Shown here piece after piece: positions 8,123 to 15,685 of a stretch of 31,138 nucleotides of DNA. The notes beneath the pieces are model-generated. The model did no database searches, was not told the origin of the DNA, and saw nothing but the letters and a program-made list of their open reading frames with translations. Location of the stretch: positions 1 to 31,138 of the forward strand of contig JBMNVE010000022.1 of NCBI GenBank assembly GCA_050946655.1, in the 5' to 3' direction. The translations under genes were made by a program, and so were the position numbers. The DNA is from JAXGRD01 sp050946655. GTDB lineage: Bacteria > Bacillota > Clostridia > Peptostreptococcales > Anaerovoracaceae. The first letter of the stretch is position 1. Each line of letters begins with the position of its first letter.

Positions 8123-8205
8123 TGCTAGGGGAGCTATCGCTGAGATATAACGGCAACGTTATAACCCTCAAGACCTGATCCGGATAACGCCGGCGTAGGC
8201 AAGCA
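8123..8205 (+). ncRNA. TPP riboswitch (THI element)
   Basis: The hallmark blocks appear in order: AGGGGAGCT, GCTGAGA, ACCCTCAAGACCTGATC and CGGATAACGCCGGCGTAGG. They are enclosed by a short P1 stem (TGCT at 8123, AGCA at 8202). The variable stem between CTGAGA and ACCC is ATAACG/CGTTAT. It binds thiamine pyrophosphate and lies between a good promoter and the thiamine transporter gene, the classical arrangement for lowering uptake when TPP is plentiful. Confidence 0.95.
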
Positions 8206-8234
8206 AAGCAGTACAAGTTCTTTGTACCCGATCC

Positions 8235-8262
8235 CCTCCTGCAAACATGAAGGAGGTTTTTT
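8235..8262 (+). promoter_or_regulatory. RBS-sequestering, terminator-like expression hairpin of the TPP switch
   Basis: CCTCCT pairs with AGGAGG (6 bp, 10-base loop), followed by six T residues and then the thiT ATG. The downstream arm is the Shine-Dalgarno sequence itself. The hairpin can therefore hide the ribosome site or act as a weak intrinsic terminator. A second hairpin (GTACAA/TTGTAC, about 8208-8225) lies between it and the aptamer. Confidence 0.65.
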
Positions 8263-8904
8263 ATGTCAGCAGAAAAAATGCAAGGGTTCTTTGAATCCAC
8301 TATGGGACAAGTGATCACCGTGGCGATCATTTTGGTTTTGTTTTTTTCCATCTTGATTTCCGGGAAGAAGGAAAAGATGGATACCAAGTCACTGGTGATC
8401 TGCGCCATTCTTGTGGCCTTATCCGTGGCACTGGGGGCCATCACCCTATTTCGAATGCCACAAGGGGGATCGGTGACGCCCTTTTCCATGGTACCCATCG
8501 TACTTGCCGGATACCTGTACGGTGTGAGAAGAGGGGCCATGGTGGGAATATGCGTAGGCCTACTGAATTTGATTTTCAACCCCTACGTGATCCATCCCGC
8601 TCAGCTGCTCCTGGACTATCCTATCGCCTTTGGCGCGTTGGCTCTGGGGGGAGTATTTAGAAATAAAGAACGGTTCAGCCTGGCCTTTGCCTATCTTTTC
8701 GGCGTTTGCTGCCGTTATCTGTGTGCCGTGCTTTCGGGGATCATCTTCTTTGGATCCTTTGCACCGGAAGGATTCTCCGCAGTAACCTGGTCCCTTTGGT
8801 ACAACCTGACTTATCTGGGGATAGAGGCAATCGCTTCAATCATCATCCTGTCAGTCCCCTCCGTACACCACGCCTTTGATCGACTGAAACTGGAGGCGGC
8901 ATAA
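8263..8904 (+). CDS. thiT: Thiamine ECF transporter S component ThiT
   Basis: A 213-residue integral membrane protein with about six hydrophobic segments. ITLFRMPQGGSVTPFSMVPI and YLFGVCCRYLCAVLSGIIFFG match the signature segments of the ThiT (YuaJ) family, which bind thiamine in the membrane and hand it to a shared ECF energising module. The N-terminus carries an extra hydrophobic helix and a charged stretch (about residues 15-40) before the usual start of the fold. The TPP riboswitch directly upstream supports the call. The energising genes ecfA, ecfA' and ecfT are not in the window and are normally encoded elsewhere. Confidence 0.93.
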   Translation: MSAEKMQGFFESTMGQVITVAIILVLFFSILISGKKEKMDTKSLVICAILVALSVALGAITLFRMPQGGSVTPFSMVPIVLAGYLYGVRRGAMVGICVGLLNLIFNPYVIHPAQLLLDYPIAFGALALGGVFRNKERFSLAFAYLFGVCCRYLCAVLSGIIFFGSFAPEGFSAVTWSLWYNLTYLGIEAIASIIILSVPSVHHAFDRLKLEAA

Positions 8905-8913
8905 GACCTTACA

Positions 8914-8942
8914 TTGTAAACGCTCATTTTTTGTGGTATTCT
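8914..8942 (+). promoter_or_regulatory. Predicted promoter of the crotonase gene
   Basis: TTGTAA and TATTCT are spaced by 17 bases, with a TG-N extended -10. No clear terminator follows thiT, so some read-through is also possible. Confidence 0.45.
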
Positions 8943-8978
8943 GTTCCGATAATGGAGTAATAGAAAGGGATGAATGCC

Positions 8979-9755
8979 ATGTATAAGAACTTGAAATATC
9001 AGGTGGCTGAAGGCATTGCTTATGTGACTATCAGCCGGCCTGATGCAATGAATTCTCTCAACAATGAAGTGCTGGATGAACTGTTTACCGCGTTTTACCG
9101 GATCGCAAAAGATGAAGATGTCCGAGTGGTGATATTGACCGGTGAGGGAAAGGCCTTTGTGTCCGGTGCCGATATCCCGGCCATGAACCGGATGGATGCC
9201 GGGCAAGGCAGAGAGCTGGTGCAGCGAGGCCACAATGTAATGAACTTTATCGAATCCATAGAAAAGCCGGTGATTGCCGCCATCAACGGTTTTGCTCTGG
9301 GCGGCGGCTGTGAATTGGCTATGGCTTGCGATATTCGGGTGGCATCCAGGCGGGCAAAGTTGGGGCAACCGGAAGTTGGTCTGGGAATCATTCCCGGTTT
9401 TGGAGGTAACCAAAGACTGCCCAAACTGGTGGGCAAGGGCATGGCCAAGTATCTGATCTTCACCGGGGAGGCCATTAAGGCGGAAAAAGCCCGGCGAATA
9501 GGCCTGGTGGAAAAGATCGTTGAGCCGGAGGAGCTGATGGAAGGAGCAAGGAAAATCGCAAAGGCCATCATGTCCAAAGCCCCCTTGGCCTTGGGGGCCG
9601 CTAAAACTGCCATCAATCTGGGGTTCGACCTGGACATGAAGTCCGCTTCTCAGCTGGAAATCGAGGCATTTACCGGTCCTTTCGCTTCACAGGATAAGGC
9701 AGAGGGAATGGGAGCATTTCTGGAGAAGAGGAAGCCGCAATTCCAAAAAAAGTGA
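8979..9755 (+). CDS. Enoyl-CoA hydratase/isomerase (crotonase) family protein
   Basis: A protein of 258 residues, the usual length. KAFVSGADI and FALGGGCELAMACD form the CoA-binding and oxyanion-hole segments. Both catalytic glutamates of true enoyl-CoA hydratases are present, in GGGCELA and in GQPEVGLGIIPG. It should hydrate crotonyl-CoA or a similar short-chain enoyl-CoA, as in butyrate formation. An ATG at 8970 touches its ribosome site (GAAAGGG with no spacer); the ATG at 8979 has a 9-base spacer and is preferred. No other beta-oxidation genes are nearby, so it stands alone and its exact pathway is open. Confidence 0.9.
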   Translation: MYKNLKYQVAEGIAYVTISRPDAMNSLNNEVLDELFTAFYRIAKDEDVRVVILTGEGKAFVSGADIPAMNRMDAGQGRELVQRGHNVMNFIESIEKPVIAAINGFALGGGCELAMACDIRVASRRAKLGQPEVGLGIIPGFGGNQRLPKLVGKGMAKYLIFTGEAIKAEKARRIGLVEKIVEPEELMEGARKIAKAIMSKAPLALGAAKTAINLGFDLDMKSASQLEIEAFTGPFASQDKAEGMGAFLEKRKPQFQKK

Positions 9756-9775
9756 TGGCTTGACAGCCTCATCTA

Positions 9776-9808
9776 AAAGAGCAGTGCCGGATAAGCGCAC
9801 TGCTCTTT
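9776..9808. terminator. Bidirectional terminator between crotonase and flavoprotein genes
   Basis: AAAGAGCAGTGC and GCACTGCTCTTT make a perfect 12-bp stem with a 9-base loop. T-rich tails exist in both directions, fitting a shared stop for the two convergent genes. Confidence 0.85.
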
Positions 9809-9826
9809 CTGTCATCCAATTTTTTA

Positions 9827-10300
9827 TTAAACGCCGATTTTCGCCGTCAAATGCTCTACGTCGATGATGACAGCCTGAAATCTCCCCTCTTCGGCTTTCA
9901 TATACTTGTCGAAGCCACCGGTGCCCATTTGTTTGGGTGTGTATTTCTCGCCGATGGCCTCCATGGCCCAACGGAATTCTTCTCCTTCCGTAACAAGTCT
10001 GGCTTTTCCAAAGGCAATGGCACTGCGAAACATGGTGGTAAATCTCTCCGGGATGATATCATCCGCATCTACCACGCAGAAGGAAACCTTGGGGTCCTTC
10101 TTGATGGAGTCCACCTTGTGCCCCTCCAGGGCACTGTGAAAGATGATCTTCTTATCCTTGAAGGCAAAGCTGACGGGGACCGCAAAGGGATAACCGTCGT
10201 CACCGTGGACGGCCAGTACCCCGTTGGTGGCTTTTTCCATCATCTCTACGGCAATATCCGCGCCGCCTTCCTTGGCGACTCTTCTCATTTCTCGAAACAT
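9827..10300 (-). CDS. Pyridoxamine 5'-phosphate oxidase family protein (NimA-like)
   Basis: A 157-residue single-domain split-barrel flavoprotein. MFREMRR at the N-terminus, GVLAVHGDDGYPFAVPVSF, the segment IIFHSALEGHKVDSIKKDP and a C-terminal AVIIDVEHLTAK match the group that includes the nitroimidazole-resistance proteins. Members bind FMN, sometimes haem, and reduce small molecules; true pyridoxamine phosphate oxidase activity is not implied. The ATG has an AAGGAGGG site. It lies 11 bases after glutamine synthetase on the same strand, so it is probably the last gene of that transcript, ending at the terminator at 9776-9808. Confidence 0.85.
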   Translation of the reverse strand: MFREMRRVAKEGGADIAVEMMEKATNGVLAVHGDDGYPFAVPVSFAFKDKKIIFHSALEGHKVDSIKKDPKVSFCVVDADDIIPERFTTMFRSAIAFGKARLVTEGEEFRWAMEAIGEKYTPKQMGTGGFDKYMKAEEGRFQAVIIDVEHLTAKIGV

Positions 10301-10311
10301 GTTTCCCTCCT

Positions 10312-11745
10312 TTACAAATCATAATACATATCGAACTCCACCGGTGTAGGCATCTCGATATGTCTCTGGAGATCATTTCTTCTCTTTTCGATCCACAGGT
10401 CGATCAGCTTCTTGGGAAAGACTCCCCCTTCCGTAAGGAAGTCGTGATCCCTTTCCAGAGCCTTCAAAGCCGAACCCAGAGATTTGGGCAGCCCCTTGAC
10501 CTTCTTCCTTTCCTCAGGAGAGAGGGTGTACATATTCACATCGTAGGGTCCGTTTCCGTCGGCGACCGGATCAATCTGGTTTTTGATCCCATCCAGACCG
10601 GCCATGAGAATGGCCGCATAGGCGTAGTATGGATTACAAGTGCCGTCGGGGTTCCTCAACTCAAATCGCTTTTTGTTCGGCTCCTTTGCGTAGGCAGGGA
10701 TCCGAATGACAGAGCTTCTGTTGGCTGTAGCGAAGCCCACCGTCACCGGTGCCTCAAATCCGGGGACCAACCTTTTGAAGGAATTGGTGCTGGGATTGGT
10801 AAAGGCGCAAATGGCACCGATATGCCGCAACAGACCGCCGATAAACCAAAGGGCCTCCTTGGACAGCTGAGAATATCCGTCTTTGTCGAAGAAGATAGGT
10901 TCCCCGTCCTTGAACAGATGCATGTGAACGTGCATCCCGTTGCCAGCTTCGTTATGCACCGGTTTAGGCATGAAGGTGGCCGTGCGGTTCTCCTTGATGG
11001 CTTGATTTTTGACGATGTATTTGGTCATCATTGTCTTGTCGGCCATTTCTCGCAGTCCGCCGAATTCCACTTCCACTTCCATCTGCCCGGGACCGCCCAC
11101 CTCGTGGTGGTGGTATTTTACCGGGATGCCGTGCTCCTCCATAATCGTGCAGACTCTGCTTCGGAAATCGTATAGGACATCCTGGGGAGATGCGATGTGA
11201 TAACCGCCTTTATGGGAGATCTTATACGCTAAGTTGGTTTCGTCATCCTTCCCCTTGTTCCATTCCGCCTGACCGGTGTCCAGATGAAATCCGCAGCGAT
11301 TGGGGTCCACGCTGTAGCTTACGTGGTCGAACACGTGAAACTCAAATTCCGGACCGATGCGAAACTCATCGGCGATCCCGGTGCCAAGGAGGTATTCTTC
11401 CGCATGTTTTGCCACATTTCTCGGATCCTGATCAAAGGGCTTGTTCTTTGGGTATTCGATCACATAGACATCGCCGATCATGGTGACGGTGGACACTTCC
11501 GAAAACCGATCCACATAGGAAGATGTCAGATCCGGGATGAATACCATATCGCTTTTTTCTACCGGAGCAAAGCCGTAATTGCTGCCGTCAAAGCCGATCC
11601 CGCTCTTTAGGATGTCCTCTGTAAAACGGTCAGCAGGTATAGTCAAATGTCTCCACCTGCCGTCGATGTCCACCATCATGAAATCCACCATGTGGATCTT
11701 ATTGTCTTCTATGAATCTTTTTGCTTCCGTGTAGGTCTTAAACAT
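10312..11745 (-). CDS. glnA: Glutamine synthetase, type I
   Basis: A 477-residue GSI enzyme that makes glutamine from glutamate, ammonia and ATP in the cytoplasm. The N-terminal beta-grasp is followed by GIGFDGSNYGFAPVEKSDM, the metal site GPEFEFHVFD, VGGPGQMEVEVEFGG, the ATP-site MPKPVHNEAGNGMHVHMHL, and the active-site loop NPSTNSFKRLVPGFEAP. NMYTLSPEER aligns with the Tyr-bearing segment adenylylated in some GSI enzymes, but no adenylyltransferase gene is in view. The start overlaps the end of the upstream Spx/ArsC-like gene by 8 bases and has only a weak AGAGAG site, so translational coupling is likely. Confidence 0.95.
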   Translation of the reverse strand: MFKTYTEAKRFIEDNKIHMVDFMMVDIDGRWRHLTIPADRFTEDILKSGIGFDGSNYGFAPVEKSDMVFIPDLTSSYVDRFSEVSTVTMIGDVYVIEYPKNKPFDQDPRNVAKHAEEYLLGTGIADEFRIGPEFEFHVFDHVSYSVDPNRCGFHLDTGQAEWNKGKDDETNLAYKISHKGGYHIASPQDVLYDFRSRVCTIMEEHGIPVKYHHHEVGGPGQMEVEVEFGGLREMADKTMMTKYIVKNQAIKENRTATFMPKPVHNEAGNGMHVHMHLFKDGEPIFFDKDGYSQLSKEALWFIGGLLRHIGAICAFTNPSTNSFKRLVPGFEAPVTVGFATANRSSVIRIPAYAKEPNKKRFELRNPDGTCNPYYAYAAILMAGLDGIKNQIDPVADGNGPYDVNMYTLSPEERKKVKGLPKSLGSALKALERDHDFLTEGGVFPKKLIDLWIEKRRNDLQRHIEMPTPVEFDMYYDL

Positions 11746-12094
11746 CGGTCAATCTCTCTTTCCATTCTTCTTCCTTGAATCCAAGTAGCACAAAATCCTT
11801 CCCTACCACTAAGGGTCTCTTGACCAGCATCCCGTCTGTGGCCAGCAAGGAGAGCTGTTCTTCTTCACTCATCTCCTTCAACTTATCCTTTAACCCCAGC
11901 TCACGATACTGGATCCCGCTGGTGTTGAAAAACCGTTTAAGAGGAAGTCCGCTCATCTCATACCACTTGGTGAGACTTTCCTTGTCCGGATGCTCCCCCT
12001 TGATGTCTTTCAGCTCATAGCTTATCCCCTGTTCATCCATCCACTTTAAGGCCTTTTTGCAAGTGGTGCATTTGGAATAACAATATACTTTCAT
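11738..12094 (-). CDS. Spx/ArsC-like thioredoxin-fold protein
   Basis: A 118-residue member of the ArsC/Spx/YffB family. KVYCYSKCTTCKKALKWMDE has a CxxC (Cys-Thr-Thr-Cys) instead of the single catalytic Cys of arsenate reductases, and LVKRPLVVGKDFVLLGFKEEEW is the family's RP-loop and C-terminal signature. This favours a redox-switch regulator or a thiol oxidoreductase over arsenate reduction. The frame extends to 12130, but the ATG at 12094 has AGGAGG at good spacing. It overlaps glnA by 8 bases, so the two are made together. A link between thiol stress and nitrogen assimilation is possible but unproven. Confidence 0.8.
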   Translation of the reverse strand: MKVYCYSKCTTCKKALKWMDEQGISYELKDIKGEHPDKESLTKWYEMSGLPLKRFFNTSGIQYRELGLKDKLKEMSEEEQLSLLATDGMLVKRPLVVGKDFVLLGFKEEEWKERLTDV

Positions 12095-12113
12095 ATGTCC
12101 TCCTTTTTCAATG

Positions 12114-12150
12114 AGAAAACCGACAGCCATGAAATGTCTGCCGGTTTTCT
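12114..12150 (-). terminator. Intrinsic terminator of the stn-like operon
   Basis: On the minus strand AGAAAACCGGCAG pairs with CTGTCGGTTTTCT (13 bp with one G-U pair, 11-base loop), ending in a T-rich run just after the 1170-residue subunit gene. It sits directly before the Spx-like gene, for which I see no separate strong promoter, so read-through may feed the next operon. Confidence 0.75.
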
Positions 12151-12158
12151 TGTGCTTA

Positions 12159-15100
12159 TTAGTCTGTCATGTTGGCAGGTGCCGGAATTCTATCTGCAAT
12201 CATATTCATCAGGTTGTCTGTACACTTCATTGGCGATACAAACTTGGCCTTGTCCACGGTGATGAACTTTGGCGCTTGAGGCACCAGGACACCGCCGTAG
12301 ATCTCTCCGATCTCTGCATATTTGTATGCTGGGATCCGGTCGTCCATTTCCGCTGAAATATCTTCCGCATCTTCGAAGAAGAATTCCTTCTCATAGACCT
12401 GTGCGATTTCCGCTGCTACCTCCCAGTTGGAAAGGGAAATGTACTCATCGATGGCGGCTTCCACGCCTAAGAGCCTTCTCTCCGTATTGGTATATGTACC
12501 GTCTGCGGAGGCGAACCCTGTCCCCGGAATGACCACATCGGCCTTTTCCGCCGTCTTAGTGGGATGGGTATCACAAACCATGAGGAACTCCAGTCCTTTC
12601 AGGTATTTCTGCTCCGGATCTTCGCCGAACACCAAAAGGCCCTTGACTCCTTCCATGGCTTCCGCACCCTTTGTAATGCCCATATCCACCAGTCCCTGAG
12701 AGTTGTTCTTGGCTTTCACCTGAAGGATGCCGTCTCTGGGAGATCCGATATGCCCCGAGAGCAGAGCGATATCTGCGATCATGGTTGCCGCTTCCTCTGT
12801 GACAAAGTTCTGGGAGAAGACGATCATTGCCTTCTTGGCACTGCCGTAAAGCTGGGCCACTTCTTCTGCGTTCTTGCTCACCTTTACACCTGCAAGGCTC
12901 TTCTTGAATGCCGCGAATCCCTTTGCATCGCTCTTTTTGCCACCGTCAATCAATGCCTTTGCGATTTCCTTGAGCAGGGATAGATCGTTCTTGGTATAGA
13001 TCGTTTTGTAGGCAAAATCAAAGGGTTGCTCGTGACCTCTTGGGTTGATCAAAATAACCTTAGCACCGTTTTCCGACGCCTGTTTCAACTTCAATTGAAT
13101 GATGGGATTGTCGATGGTGTTGAACCCGGTTACCAAGATGACATCCGTAGAGAGAAGCTCATCAATGGTGTTGGGAGAAGCGTCCATCCCCAGGACCGGC
13201 GCGATCCCGCTGGGTCTGTTGTTGAAGCACAGCGTCCTTGCTCCGATGGCATCGGCCAACCTCTTCATCACATACGCTTCTTCGTTGGTATATCTGTCAG
13301 ATATGGCTACCGCCACCGCATCCTTCCCATGTCTTGCCGCCACCGCCTGAGCTTTCTTAGCAACCATGACAATGGCTTCGTGATAATCCGTTACCCGGAA
13401 CTCGTCCCCTTCCTTGATGAGGGGATCCTCCAGCTTGCCTTCCATGGTAGCGCAGTCAAAGCCCCACTTTCCTTTTCCGCAAGCCAGGCCCTTATTGACA
13501 TATCCGGATTTCTCGGGAACCATCTTGACCAGCATTTCTCCCATGGATTCCAACTGGAAACTACAACCCACGGAACAGTAGGAACAAGTGGTATCGGTAA
13601 CATAGGGGTCCACCGGCACTTCTTTGACCACCGTTTGCCTCTCCTGGATAGCGCCAACCGGGCACACGTCAACACACTGTCCGCAGGAAACACATCCGGA
13701 CTCAAGAAGAGGTTTTTCCATAGTGGGCTTTACCACCGTATCAAACCCTCTCTTCACCAGGCCCAGAGCACCTACGCCCAACACTTCATCGCATATCCTG
13801 ACGCAAAGTCCGCAAAGAATGCACTTGTTGGGGTCTCGTACGATAAAGGGATGTTCATCCTCGAATTCGATTTCATTCTTGTCTCCCGCAAATCTGTCCG
13901 GCTCCACATTATATTCGTTTGCATAGTCATACAGTTTGCATTCGTAGAAATCATGGCATCCGCATTCCAGACATCGGTTGGCTTCGATTTCAGCCGCTTC
14001 CGGGGAATAGCCTGTGGGGATCACTTCTGAGAAGTTATCCTTTCTCTCCTTAGCGGTGAGCTCATCCATTTCCGGCCTACAGATCCTCTCCCTGTCTTCA
14101 AAGTCTTCTTCTGTGATATCGTCTCTGGTCACTACATAAGGCTTCTTGTACCGGATGATTTCTCCATCCAGATACGCATCAATTACTCCCGCTGCCTTCT
14201 TGGCATCGGCAATGGCTTCCACGGCGATGGAGATTTTATCGTTACCGCAGTCTCCGCCGGCAAATACGCCGGGCATGCTGGTCATGAAGGTGTCAGGATC
14301 ATAGGCAATAGCCCCTCTCTTGGTCTTATCGATCTTCTTGAACAAGGATGCATCAACAGCCTGTCCGATACCCAGGATGACCGTGTCCACCTCGATGGTC
14401 TCCGTCTTTCCTTCCACAGGAATGGGTCTCCTTCGTCCGGACTCATCCGGCTCGCCAAGTTCCATCACCTGGAGTTTCATCTTCTTCACCCTGCCATTCT
14501 TATCTGCCATGATCTCCAGGGGATTGGTCAGGTTCTTAAAGATGACCCCTTCTTCTTCCGCTTCCACGATCTCGATCATGTCTGCAGGCATTTCGTCCTT
14601 GGTTCTCCTGTATACGTTGTATACCTTCTCGGCACCCAATCTCACTGCAGTTCTGCAAGCGTCCATGGCCGTGTTTCCGCCGCCTACGATGGCCACCTTT
14701 TTACCCAGGTCGATGGGCTCGTTGCGGACTACCTTTCGGAGGAAATCGATGGCACCGATGACGCCGTCCAGGTCTTCGCCCTTACAGCCTACCCCGGTGG
14801 ATACCCAGGCACCGATGGCCAGGAGTACCGCATCAAAGTCTTCTCTGATGGTAGCAAAAGGTACGTCTACCCCTACCTTGGTGTTGGTAACGACTTCCAC
14901 TCCCATGGCTTCCATGACGGCGATCTCACCGTCGATGACTTCCTTGGGCAGCCTGTATTCGGGGATCCCGTAACGCAGCATTCCCCCTGCCTTTGGCATG
15001 GATTCGAATACCGTTACTTGGTGTCCTTTCAGTTGCAAAAAGTATGCTGCGGAAAGACCCATGGGGCCGCCTCCGATAACGGCCACCTTTTTCCCGGTGG

Positions 15101-15671
15101 GCTCTTCACAGTCGGGAACTAGGATATTATCCGACATCATGTTCTGGTCCCAGGCAAATCGCTTGAGGAACTGGATGGCTACCGGTTCGTCTATCAGTCC
15201 TCTCCTGCAGTCATCTTCGCAGGGATGAGGACATACTCTTCCCAAGGAACCGGGCATGGGGATCTTGTTTTTGATCAGATCAAGGGCTTCTTCATACTCT
15301 CCGTTGGCGATCAGGCCCGCATAGCCTTGGCAATCCGTCTGGGCCGGGCATGCCAACACACATGGCGGCCTGCAGTCTCCCACGTGGTTGGAGAGAAGAA
15401 GTTCCAGGTTGGTCTTTCTGGATTCCATAACTCTCTCCGTGTCGGTCCGCACCACCATATTGGGCGCGATCTCCGTAGCACAGGCTTTAACCATTTTTGG
15501 GTTGCCTTCCACTTCACAGACGCACAGTCCGCATGCTCCGTATATTTCTGTTCTCTCATCGTAGCAAAGGGTGGGGATATAGATATCGTTCTCTTTTGCT
15601 ACCTCCAGGATGGTCTGTCCCGAAAAACCTTGTACTTCTTTGCCGTCGATGTTCATTCTGAATCGTTTCAT
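12159..15671 (-). CDS. stnC: StnC-like fusion: NuoG-type ferredoxin, GltD/NfnB-like NADPH module and degenerate molybdopterin domain
   Basis: A fusion of 1170 residues. A NuoG-type [2Fe-2S] domain has Cys36, 47, 50 and 64. Cysteine groups at 100-114 and 147-155 are typical of GltD/NfnB. The FAD loop GGGPMGLSAAY starts at 200 and the NADPH loop GGGNTAMDACR at 330. Two [4Fe-4S] clusters lie at 617-627 and 660-670. A molybdopterin-oxidoreductase-like domain starts at Cys696, 699, 703 and 731. That last domain lacks the Cys/SeCys-His catalytic motif of formate dehydrogenases; FNNRPSGIAPV stands in its place, so it looks structural, as in NuoG. With the NuoE- and NuoF-like subunits this matches the Stn transhydrogenase described in Sporomusa, which couples NADH, NADPH and ferredoxin. 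The ATG at 15671 has GGGAGGAGG. An upstream-extended frame would overlap stnB. Confidence 0.82.
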   Translation of the reverse strand: MKRFRMNIDGKEVQGFSGQTILEVAKENDIYIPTLCYDERTEIYGACGLCVCEVEGNPKMVKACATEIAPNMVVRTDTERVMESRKTNLELLLSNHVGDCRPPCVLACPAQTDCQGYAGLIANGEYEEALDLIKNKIPMPGSLGRVCPHPCEDDCRRGLIDEPVAIQFLKRFAWDQNMMSDNILVPDCEEPTGKKVAVIGGGPMGLSAAYFLQLKGHQVTVFESMPKAGGMLRYGIPEYRLPKEVIDGEIAVMEAMGVEVVTNTKVGVDVPFATIREDFDAVLLAIGAWVSTGVGCKGEDLDGVIGAIDFLRKVVRNEPIDLGKKVAIVGGGNTAMDACRTAVRLGAEKVYNVYRRTKDEMPADMIEIVEAEEEGVIFKNLTNPLEIMADKNGRVKKMKLQVMELGEPDESGRRRPIPVEGKTETIEVDTVILGIGQAVDASLFKKIDKTKRGAIAYDPDTFMTSMPGVFAGGDCGNDKISIAVEAIADAKKAAGVIDAYLDGEIIRYKKPYVVTRDDITEEDFEDRERICRPEMDELTAKERKDNFSEVIPTGYSPEAAEIEANRCLECGCHDFYECKLYDYANEYNVEPDRFAGDKNEIEFEDEHPFIVRDPNKCILCGLCVRICDEVLGVGALGLVKRGFDTVVKPTMEKPLLESGCVSCGQCVDVCPVGAIQERQTVVKEVPVDPYVTDTTCSYCSVGCSFQLESMGEMLVKMVPEKSGYVNKGLACGKGKWGFDCATMEGKLEDPLIKEGDEFRVTDYHEAIVMVAKKAQAVAARHGKDAVAVAISDRYTNEEAYVMKRLADAIGARTLCFNNRPSGIAPVLGMDASPNTIDELLSTDVILVTGFNTIDNPIIQLKLKQASENGAKVILINPRGHEQPFDFAYKTIYTKNDLSLLKEIAKALIDGGKKSDAKGFAAFKKSLAGVKVSKNAEEVAQLYGSAKKAMIVFSQNFVTEEAATMIADIALLSGHIGSPRDGILQVKAKNNSQGLVDMGITKGAEAMEGVKGLLVFGEDPEQKYLKGLEFLMVCDTHPTKTAEKADVVIPGTGFASADGTYTNTERRLLGVEAAIDEYISLSNWEVAAEIAQVYEKEFFFEDAEDISAEMDDRIPAYKYAEIGEIYGGVLVPQAPKFITVDKAKFVSPMKCTDNLMNMIADRIPAPANMTD

Positions 15672-15685
15672 TTCGGTCCTCCTCC

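Noticed and set aside
11738..12094. Calling the small thioredoxin-fold protein an arsenate reductase
   Set aside because: It has CxxC in place of the ArsC active-site pattern, and no ars genes are nearby.
13026..14030. A 334-codon frame antisense to stnC
   Set aside because: Shadow frame; the minus strand has unbroken, recognisable domains.
12159..15671. Calling the large fusion a formate dehydrogenase
   Set aside because: The catalytic Cys/SeCys-His motif is absent, and the GltD-like NADPH module matches StnC.
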